Shown here: piece by piece, positions 1 through 5,470 of the stretch | How positions within the stretch are numbered: position 1 is the stretch's first letter | Layout of the letters: every line of letters begins with the position of its first letter | From: Paracoccaceae bacterium | Lineage (GTDB): Bacteria > Pseudomonadota > Alphaproteobacteria > Rhodobacterales > Rhodobacteraceae | Direction: 5' to 3' | Assembly: GCA_004566265.1 (NCBI GenBank) | Contig: SPLB01000157.1 | Coordinates: forward strand, 1 to 5,470 | DNA length: 5,470 nt | Program-made: the position numbers and the translations under genes | The notes under the pieces: generated by a model | Told to the model about the DNA's origin: nothing | Databases searched by the model: none | The model's input: the letters and a program-made list of their open reading frames with translations, nothing else

Positions 1-972
1 ACGGGTTGCTTCGGTCAGCACTTCGGCCAAGGCCGCCACATCGCGCAGTCCGGCGTTCAGCCCTTGCCCCGCAATCGGGTGAATTCCATGGGCGGCATCG
101 CCGACCAGCGCAACACGGTCCGTGACATAGGCATTCGCCAGGCTCAGACCCAGCGGATAGGTGAAGCGCGCGCCTTCCAGCGCAATTTCGCCTAGGAAAT
201 CGCCAAAGCGCGGGCGTAGCACCTTGAGATAGTCCTCGGTGTCCATTGCATTGATGGCACGGGCACGCGCGTGTGTTTCGCTCCAGACAATCGAGCTGCA
301 GTTGCCGGTCAGCGGCAGGATGGCCAGCGGTCCGGGCGGCATAAAAAACTGATGTGCGATGCCGTCATGGGGTTTTTCGTGAGAAATCGCGCAGACCAGC
401 GCGGTTTGACCATAATCCCAGCCGGTTCGTTTAATCCCCGCACGCGCAGCTGTACCGCTGTGGCGCCCATCTGCCCCAACCAGAAGATCGCCAGTCAGTG
501 TTTTGCCAGAATCCAACGTCACGGTGATCCCGGTCGCGGTCGCGGTCTGAGACAGCACGGTTTGACCGGTGACTTCGGTGATCTTTGGCTCTGCCGCCAG
601 CGCATCCAGTAAAGCGCGGCGCAGGAAGCGGTCTTCGACCATATACCCCATAGGGCCTTCGTCCAGATCACTTTCCTCAAAATGCAGGAAAAAGGGCGAG
701 GGGCCCTGGCCAGCCAGACCATCGCTTACTTTGATCTCGCGCATGGGCTGGGCATGCGCCGCAAGCTCAGCCCAAAGTCCGATCTGCGTCAGAAATTTGG
801 TCGATGCCAGCGCCAGCGCGTAGGATCGCCCGTCAAAGCCTGTCTTTTCACGGCGCGCGCGGGGTAGGGCGTCAATCAAGGTGACCATATGGCCGCATTG
901 CGCCAGCGCCAACGCAAGAGTTGCGCCATTCAGGCCGCCGCCGGTGATGAGGATCTGGCTTCTCTGTGTCAT
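1..972 (-). CDS. UbiH/UbiF/COQ6-family FAD-dependent ubiquinone-biosynthesis hydroxylase (partial, C-terminus off the left edge)
   Basis: This is a flavoprotein monooxygenase of the group that hydroxylates the aromatic ring of ubiquinone precursors using FAD, NAD(P)H and O2. I translated the minus strand by hand; the frame is open for 324 codons up to the window edge. The N-terminal Rossmann motif is GGGLNG (residues 11-16), with an acidic residue, D34, ending the second strand. An FDGRSYALALAS stretch (46-57) and YMVEDRFLRRAL (110-121) follow, as in family members. The second FAD motif is DGRHS (168-172), then GDAAH (291-295) and HPIAGQGLNAGLRD (298-311), which fits the UbiH/COQ6 family signature. 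Members are usually about 390-410 residues, so roughly 70-80 are missing. ATG at 972 places the FAD motif at the usual distance. An in-frame ATG at 1008 would add 12 residues, and an in-frame TAA lies just upstream of it. Neither start has a good ribosome binding site. Which ring position is hydroxylated cannot be told, so no symbol is given. It is transcribed divergently from the amidase. Confidence 0.93.
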   Translation of the reverse strand, partial: MTQRSQILITGGGLNGATLALALAQCGHMVTLIDALPRARREKTGFDGRSYALALASTKFLTQIGLWAELAAHAQPMREIKVSDGLAGQGPSPFFLHFEESDLDEGPMGYMVEDRFLRRALLDALAAEPKITEVTGQTVLSQTATATGITVTLDSGKTLTGDLLVGADGRHSGTAARAGIKRTGWDYGQTALVCAISHEKPHDGIAHQFFMPPGPLAILPLTGNCSSIVWSETHARARAINAMDTEDYLKVLRPRFGDFLGEIALEGARFTYPLGLSLANAYVTDRVALVGDAAHGIHPIAGQGLNAGLRDVAALAEVLTEATR

Positions 973-1123
973 GCCTCGCAATATGCGGCTGCCCACTGAT
1001 TTGTCCATGGCTTAGCCCCAATTTGCCAACGCCGTCTCAGCGCCCGGTTGTCGCATGCGGCCTCACACGGCCCATTGTGAAACGCAGCCAGCAAGGCTAC
1101 CCTCTTCGCAACGCACGATAGGC

Positions 1124-1128
1124 AAGGA
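1124..1128 (+). promoter_or_regulatory. Ribosome binding site supporting a TTG start for the amidase
   Basis: AAGGA lies 10 bases before the TTG at 1139, in the amidase reading frame. The longer alternative, ATG at 1055, has no comparable purine-rich site just upstream. This favours the internal TTG start. It is inferred from spacing alone. Confidence 0.5.
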
Positions 1129-1138
1129 CGGTGGTCAG

Positions 1139-2467
1139 TTGGGCCCTTTGAAACAAAGCGCAGCAGAGCTGGGGCGGGGCATCGCAGCAGGCGAGATTGA
1201 CCCGGTTGATCTGACCGAGGCCTATCTAAATCGTTGTGCCGACCATCCGGATGCCGACCGGATCTACAGCGCCGTCACTGTGAAGCGCGCCCGTGCAGAG
1301 GCCTTGGCGGCCCGCGAGCGGGCAGTGGCTGGGCTTCGGTTGTCGCTGTTGGACGGGGTGCCGATCAGCTGGAAAGATCTGTTCGACAGCGCGGGTACGG
1401 CAACCGAGGCTGGCTCTGCCTTATGTGAAGGGCGTGTGCCGGACAGGGATGCACAGGTTCTGTCCAATGCGACCGCGCTTGGATCTGTCTGTTTGGGCAA
1501 AACTCATATGAGCGAACTGGCGTTTTCCGGTCTCGGGGTCAACCCAAGTACCGCAACGCCGCCCTGCGTGAATGACAGTTTGGCGGCCCCCGGTGGGTCA
1601 TCTTCTGGGGCGGCGGCTTCGGTCGCTTTTGGGCTTGCGGCCGCGGCCGTGGGTTCTGACACGGGGGGATCGGTGCGCATTCCCGCAGCGTGGAATGATC
1701 TGGTTGGTTTGAAAACCACCTCTGGCCGCGTGAGCCTCGCGGGTACGGTGCCGCTGTGCCTAAAGTTCGATACCGTTGGCCCGATCACTCGAACCGTCGA
1801 GGATGCAGCGCTGATGTTGGCGCTGATCGAGGGACAGGCCAAAGCCGCAGATCTGAGAGGCGCGAGCCTTGTGAACGCGCGGTTTGCCAATTTGGTGACC
1901 CTGGCCCAAGACGATCTCGCGCCCGAAGTTGCAGGGGCTCATGCTGCCGCATTGGACAAGCTGCGCGCGGCTGGGGCCACGATCGTGGACCTCGAGGTGC
2001 CTGAACTGGCAGACGCCATGGCGCTCAGTGGTATTTTGTACACCACCGAAGCCTATGGCCTTTGGAAGTCGGTGATTGAAGCCGCACCGGAGAAGATGTT
2101 CCCGGAGATCCTCCAGCGGTTCCGGGCCGGTGCAGATCACAATGGCGCAGATTATGTCGCTGCCTGGGCCAAGCTGGAGCTCTGCCGTCAGGCTTGGAAT
2201 GCGGCGGTTGCGGGCTTTGATGCGGTGCTGACCCCAACCGCTCCGATCCTGCCGCCCAATATTGCGCGGCTTGAAACGGATCATGAGTACTACGTTCAAT
2301 CCAATCTTCTGGCCCTGCGCAACACCCGGATTGGCAATTTGGTGGGCGTGAGTGGGTTGTCACTGCCCACGGGTGTGCCAAGTTGCGGTCTGCAGCTTTT
2401 GGGCCTGCCGAATCGGGAAGAGGCGCTCTTGCGCATCGGCGCCGCCACAGAGGCCGCCCTTGCGTGA
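1139..2467 (+). CDS. Amidase signature family hydrolase
   Basis: This is a predicted cytoplasmic amide-bond hydrolase of the amidase signature family, which uses a Ser-cisSer-Lys triad. From the TTG start the protein is 442 residues. Visible motifs are GVPISWKDLFD with catalytic K79, the glycine/serine loop PGGSSSGAAASVAFG with the cis-Ser at about 154, and GSDTGGSVRIP with the nucleophile S178. As I recall, these numbers coincide with the triad of staphylococcal GatA. The C-terminal GLSLPTG...GLQLLGLPNREEALL block is also typical. The frame extends upstream to an ATG at 1055, which would make 470 residues. However, the extra 28 residues do not look like the family, use rare codons (AGG, CTA, ATA), and lack a ribosome binding site, whereas LKQSAAELGRGIAAGEIDP is a normal amidase beginning. 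It is probably a stand-alone amidase rather than GatA, because it is shorter and has no gatC or gatB beside it. Substrate unknown. No convincing terminator follows. Confidence 0.93.
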   Translation: MGPLKQSAAELGRGIAAGEIDPVDLTEAYLNRCADHPDADRIYSAVTVKRARAEALAARERAVAGLRLSLLDGVPISWKDLFDSAGTATEAGSALCEGRVPDRDAQVLSNATALGSVCLGKTHMSELAFSGLGVNPSTATPPCVNDSLAAPGGSSSGAAASVAFGLAAAAVGSDTGGSVRIPAAWNDLVGLKTTSGRVSLAGTVPLCLKFDTVGPITRTVEDAALMLALIEGQAKAADLRGASLVNARFANLVTLAQDDLAPEVAGAHAAALDKLRAAGATIVDLEVPELADAMALSGILYTTEAYGLWKSVIEAAPEKMFPEILQRFRAGADHNGADYVAAWAKLELCRQAWNAAVAGFDAVLTPTAPILPPNIARLETDHEYYVQSNLLALRNTRIGNLVGVSGLSLPTGVPSCGLQLLGLPNREEALLRIGAATEAALA

Positions 2468-2500
2468 CGGCAACACCTTCGTCGGCGAACCAAACCCGGC

Positions 2501-2529
2501 TGGACGCATGCGGCATCGCCCTGTAGAAT
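2501..2529 (+). promoter_or_regulatory. Candidate sigma70-type promoter for the aminotransferase gene
   Basis: A -35-like TGGACG (2501-2506, 4 of 6 matches to TTGACA) is separated by 17 bases from a -10-like TAGAAT (2524-2529, 5 of 6 matches to TATAAT). Transcription would begin near 2536, giving a leader of about 40 bases before the ATG at 2576. It lies just after the amidase stop, so the aminotransferase could be transcribed independently. The call rests on consensus matching by eye. Confidence 0.4.
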
Positions 2530-2575
2530 ACTGTCCATACGGGGCAAACGAGACCCCGAACACCTGAGGCATGAC

Positions 2576-3754
2576 ATGAAGTTTCCCGAGCGGTTTGCAT
2601 CCCTGCCGCCCTATGCGTTTCCGCGCCTGCGCGCGCTTCTCGACCCGCTGGCACCGGGTGGTGATGTTGTGCAGCTGACCATTGGCGAGCCCAAGCACAA
2701 ATTTCCCGACTGGGTCACGCAGGTGATCTTGGAAAATGCGGCGGGGTTCAACAATTATCCCCCCAACGACGGAAGTGACGAGCTGCGCGAGGCGATCTCG
2801 GACTGGATTGCGGGCCGATATGGTGTGACGCTGGATCCGGCGACGCGCGTCATGGCGCTCAATGGCACGCGCGAGGGGCTTTACAATGCCGCGATGGCGC
2901 TCTGTCCCGAGGAAAAAAACCGCCAGAAACCGGTGGTTCTGATCCCGAATCCTTTTTATCAGGTTTACATGATTGGCGCGATTTCCGTTGCGGCGGAGCC
3001 CGTGTTTGTGCCTGCAACAGCCGCCTCCGGGCATTTGCCGGATTACACCAGCCTGCCTGAAAATGTGCTGAACCGCACCGCGGTGGCCTATATTTGTTCA
3101 CCTGCCAACCCGCAGGGGGCCGTCGCCAGTCGTGAATACTGGACTGACCTGATCCACCTGGCTGAAAAATATGATTTCAAGATTTTCGCGGATGAATGTT
3201 ATTCCGAGATTTATCGCGACATTCCCCCGACCGGTGCCCTCACTGTCGCAGATGATCTGGGTTGCGACCCCGAACGTGTGGTCCTGTTCAACTCGCTCTC
3301 CAAACGGTCGAACCTGCCGGGTCTGCGGTCTGGTCTGATTGCAGGCGGTCCAGAGACCATCAAGCAGGTGAAAAAACTGCGTGCCTATTCGGGTGCACCG
3401 CTGCCGTCGCCGTTGCAGGCTGCCGCAGCCAAGGTCTGGGCCGATGAGGGCCACGTGATTTCTAACCGTGCGATGTATCAGGAAAAATACCGCATCGCCG
3501 ATGGGGTGTTCGCGGGCCTCAGTGGCTATATGGCGCCCGAAGCGGGCTTCTTCTTGTGGTTGCCCGTTGAAAATGGCGAAGCGGCCACCACCAAACTGTG
3601 GACCGAGACAGGCATCAAGGTCCTGCCCGGTGCCTATCTGGCGCAGGGCGCTGGGGCGGAAAACCCCGGTCAGGGGTTCATCCGTGTGGCGCTGGTTGCG
3701 GACGCGGACCAAACCCGCAGCGCGCTCACAACTCTGCGCAGCTGCCTGTACTAA
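2576..3754 (+). CDS. dapC: Class I/II PLP-dependent aminotransferase, DapC-like (N-succinyldiaminopimelate aminotransferase)
   Basis: This is a complete 392-residue fold-type I aminotransferase. The closest family I recognise is DapC, which interconverts N-succinyl-2-amino-6-ketopimelate and N-succinyl-LL-diaminopimelate with glutamate/2-oxoglutarate, on the way to meso-diaminopimelate and lysine. DapC-like marks are PPYAFPRLRALL near the N-terminus (11-22), LTIGEPKHKFP (34-44), NGTRE (96-100) and PNPFYQVY (124-131). PLP contacts visible are Y128, N178 in SPANPQG, D206 and Y209 in FADECYSEIY, and the Schiff-base lysine K243 with R251 in NSLSKRSNLPGLRSG. R370 in GFIRVAL should bind the substrate carboxylate. 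The usual SPxNPTG motif has Q instead of T, a tolerated change. GAGG at 2566-2569, six bases before the ATG, is a good ribosome binding site. A promoter candidate lies just upstream. The family assignment is firm; the exact substrate is less certain, since related enzymes such as ArgD can do the same step. Confidence 0.9.
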   Translation: MKFPERFASLPPYAFPRLRALLDPLAPGGDVVQLTIGEPKHKFPDWVTQVILENAAGFNNYPPNDGSDELREAISDWIAGRYGVTLDPATRVMALNGTREGLYNAAMALCPEEKNRQKPVVLIPNPFYQVYMIGAISVAAEPVFVPATAASGHLPDYTSLPENVLNRTAVAYICSPANPQGAVASREYWTDLIHLAEKYDFKIFADECYSEIYRDIPPTGALTVADDLGCDPERVVLFNSLSKRSNLPGLRSGLIAGGPETIKQVKKLRAYSGAPLPSPLQAAAAKVWADEGHVISNRAMYQEKYRIADGVFAGLSGYMAPEAGFFLWLPVENGEAATTKLWTETGIKVLPGAYLAQGAGAENPGQGFIRVALVADADQTRSALTTLRSCLY

Positions 3755-3867
3755 TTTTGCGTCGGCACCTTTTGGGCCGCGACCAAAGATAAGAATGCAA
3801 CAATAACCGACGAGGCTGACAGAGGCGGACAACCACCCACAGCCCGCGAAAGGGAACCGAGGTAGGC

Positions 3868-5470
3868 ATGGCATTTCAGTCTCGAAGCCGCGATCCGTTG
3901 TTTGACAGCACAACGCAGGCCGCCATTGAAAAGCGCAGCAAGGAGCTGATCGGCCTTCTGGCGATTGGCCTCGGCCTGATGTTGGCCGCCATGATCGGCA
4001 CCTACACGCCGGATGACAGCAATTGGATGGTCTCCTCTGATGCGCCGGTTCAGAACTGGCTGGGTCAGACCGGGGCCTCGTTGTCCTTTCTGTTGATCAC
4101 CTTCCTTGGTCTGGGCAGTTGGGGCCTGTCCCTTTTCGCGATTGGCTGGGGCACGCGGTTCCTGATGCACCGCGGGGAAGAGCGCGTGGTCTGGGCGACT
4201 TTTATGTTGTTACCGTGGTTGATTCTCGTGGCGCTGCATTTTGAAACCTTGGTGCCTCATGCGGAGTGGCGCAATTTCCACAGTTTTGGCCTCGGCGGTA
4301 TGATCGGCAATACCGCGCTTGGCGGGCTTTTGGCCCTGATGCCGGGGGGGCTCGCTTTTCTTGTGAAATTCCTCTCGTTTCTGACGGCGCTCGGCACTTT
4401 GGCACTTGGTGCGATTGTCATGGGCTTCTCCAAAGAGGAAATAGGCCGGATTTGGCGCTTTTTTCTCTTTGGGGTGGTGCTAGCCTTTGGCGCGTTCGCG
4501 GGCCTTCTGGGGCGCGGTGCAAGCGGGGGCGCAGCTGCAGCCCGTGCAATGCAGGCGCGTCGTGCTGCGCAACGTGAAGACAAACAGGGTACCACTGAAA
4601 CAAGCGACGACGATCTGATTTTCTCTGACCCTCTTGTGGACGAAGTCGATAACGCCCATGTGCAGTCGACCCCGCAATTTGGCTTGGCTCCGGCGCCAGA
4701 AGCGTCTGACGGTCCCGCAATCGCAGAGAAAAACAGTCTTCTGGGGCGTGCATCCAGCCTGATCCGTCGTGCGGAACCGACCCTGCATCCGGAACCCGAG
4801 CTGGTCGAGCCACAGCCCGCTGTCGGCGCCGAAGATCTGGCAGAAGAGCTGCCTGGTGACGCGCGGATCGCCCAAAAGATCGCCAGTGCGGTCCGCACGC
4901 GCCGAGCGCAAAACGAGCTGGACCCGAATCTGCCCCTGACAAAGGGTCGTGGCAAACGCCCAGAGCCGCTGATCGTCCACCAGCGGCAACCGGAAACAAT
5001 GCAGAGCCCTGAAATGACGCTGCCCACAGAACCACCGCTGACCGCCGCGCATTCGGCGGGTACGCTTGCGGCTGTTGGGCCGGTTGCGCCCGCGCCAGAT
5101 GTTTCCGCGCGTCTCGAATCTGCGGCAGACATGGCACCGGATCATGTTCCAACCGAGGATCTGCCCACGGAGTATTTCGCCGACACCGCAGCCTATTCGG
5201 CTGACCCGCACCTTGCAAAACATCCTGTGTCGCAAGAACCACAGCTGGAACAAACACCGATCGAGTTCTATTCCGAGTCGGTGCCCGAAGACACTGACAC
5301 AGGCAAAATGGACGTGTCGAAAAGTGCGCAAGCTGCTTTGCAGCCTGCTCCTGCGCCTATGGAGATTCCGGTGGTGCGCCCGCGCAAAGCCGTGGTCGAG
5401 AAACCGCAGCCCAAGGTGCTGAAGCCTTCGACCCGTGCCCAGGCCGAAGCGCAGCCGACCTTCTTCCAGA
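3868..5470 (+). CDS. ftsK: DNA translocase FtsK, N-terminal membrane domain and linker (partial, C-terminus off the right edge)
   Basis: FtsK is a septum-anchored DNA pump that clears and aligns chromosome termini during division. The frame is open for 534 codons to the window edge, so only the anchor and linker are present. The start MAFQSRSRDPLFDSTTQAAI, then KELIGLLAIGLGLMLA and GTYTPDDSNWMVSSDAPVQNWLG, matches what I recall of Rhodobacteraceae FtsK. Hydrophobic segments lie at about residues 27-45, 72-97, 106-124, 160-187 and 195-214, consistent with the FtsK 4TM domain plus a possible extra or re-entrant segment. From about residue 222 the protein becomes hydrophilic and rich in Pro, Glu, Ala and Gln, a disordered linker that runs to the end of the window without reaching Walker A. 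I saw no cysteine in the 534 residues. GAGG at 3859-3862, five bases before the ATG, supports the start. The 113 bases between the aminotransferase and ftsK contain no clear promoter or terminator, so read-through from upstream is possible. Confidence 0.93.
   Translation, partial: MAFQSRSRDPLFDSTTQAAIEKRSKELIGLLAIGLGLMLAAMIGTYTPDDSNWMVSSDAPVQNWLGQTGASLSFLLITFLGLGSWGLSLFAIGWGTRFLMHRGEERVVWATFMLLPWLILVALHFETLVPHAEWRNFHSFGLGGMIGNTALGGLLALMPGGLAFLVKFLSFLTALGTLALGAIVMGFSKEEIGRIWRFFLFGVVLAFGAFAGLLGRGASGGAAAARAMQARRAAQREDKQGTTETSDDDLIFSDPLVDEVDNAHVQSTPQFGLAPAPEASDGPAIAEKNSLLGRASSLIRRAEPTLHPEPELVEPQPAVGAEDLAEELPGDARIAQKIASAVRTRRAQNELDPNLPLTKGRGKRPEPLIVHQRQPETMQSPEMTLPTEPPLTAAHSAGTLAAVGPVAPAPDVSARLESAADMAPDHVPTEDLPTEYFADTAAYSADPHLAKHPVSQEPQLEQTPIEFYSESVPEDTDTGKMDVSKSAQAALQPAPAPMEIPVVRPRKAVVEKPQPKVLKPSTRAQAEAQPTFFQ

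Noticed and set aside
271..867. Plus-strand open frames of 61-113 codons and a 67-codon minus-strand frame in the left part of the window.
   Set aside because: The minus-strand UbiH-family frame is continuous through the whole stretch with all its motifs, so these are out-of-frame or antisense shadows.
1075..1103. TTGTGA with TACCCT 17 bases downstream, considered as an amidase promoter.
   Set aside because: The -10 match is only 3 of 6, which is too weak to separate from chance.
3770..3787. Possible hairpin (TTTTGG ... CCAAAG) after the aminotransferase stop, considered as a terminator.
   Set aside because: The stem is only five or six AT-rich pairs and is followed by GATAAGAAT rather than a T tract, so it does not look like an intrinsic terminator.
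3757..3796. AT-rich TAAGAAT near 3790, considered as a -10 box for ftsK.
   Set aside because: No acceptable -35 element is found at 16-18 bases upstream, so it is not reported as a promoter.
1760..3913. Long minus-strand open frames opposite the amidase and aminotransferase (about 179, 209, 224 and 271 codons).
   Set aside because: They lie antisense to two well-supported enzymes with intact motifs, overlap one another, and their translations show no family features. They are shadows of GC-rich coding DNA.
4257..5331. Three long minus-strand open frames (283, 279 and 291 codons) overlapping each other inside ftsK; all three minus frames are open at once from about 4480 to 5132.
   Set aside because: The plus-strand frame is clearly FtsK. 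Its codon use avoids TTA, CTA and TCA here, and GC-rich DNA has few stops, which opens the antisense frames. Their translations are Arg/Ser/Ala-rich with no recognisable domain.

Overview
The window looks like an ordinary chromosomal segment from a marine-type alphaproteobacterium, most likely Rhodobacteraceae (Roseobacter group). This rests on high-GC codon use with very few TTA, CTA or ATA codons, the style of the UbiH-like and FtsK proteins, and a gene order (ubiH-type hydroxylase, amidase, DapC-like aminotransferase, ftsK) that I recall as typical of that family. The taxonomic call is inference; no rRNA or other marker gene is present.

Layout: Positions 1-972 (minus strand) hold the N-terminal 324 codons of a UbiH/UbiF/COQ6-family FAD-dependent hydroxylase. 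It runs off the left edge with about 70-80 C-terminal residues missing. A short divergent intergenic region follows. Positions 1139-2467 (plus; possibly from 1055) encode an amidase-signature hydrolase with an intact Lys-Ser-Ser triad. After a 108-base gap containing a plausible sigma70-type promoter, 2576-3754 (plus) encodes a complete class I/II PLP aminotransferase that most resembles succinyldiaminopimelate aminotransferase (DapC). After a 113-base gap with no convincing promoter or terminator, 3868-5470 (plus) encodes the first 534 residues of the DNA translocase FtsK: the multi-pass membrane anchor and most of a long Pro/Glu/Ala-rich linker. The ATPase motor lies beyond the right edge.

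The genes read as neighbouring housekeeping functions rather than one pathway: ubiquinone biosynthesis, an amide hydrolase of unknown substrate, probable lysine/meso-diaminopimelate biosynthesis, and chromosome segregation at the division septum. DapC and FtsK both relate loosely to cell wall and division, but nothing here shows a functional link.

I found no mobile element, CRISPR array, tRNA, rRNA, toxin-antitoxin or defence system, and no evidence of an undescribed system. The points worth a second look are modest: the amidase start codon, the promoter and leader hairpin in front of the aminotransferase, and the unassigned substrates of the two enzymes.
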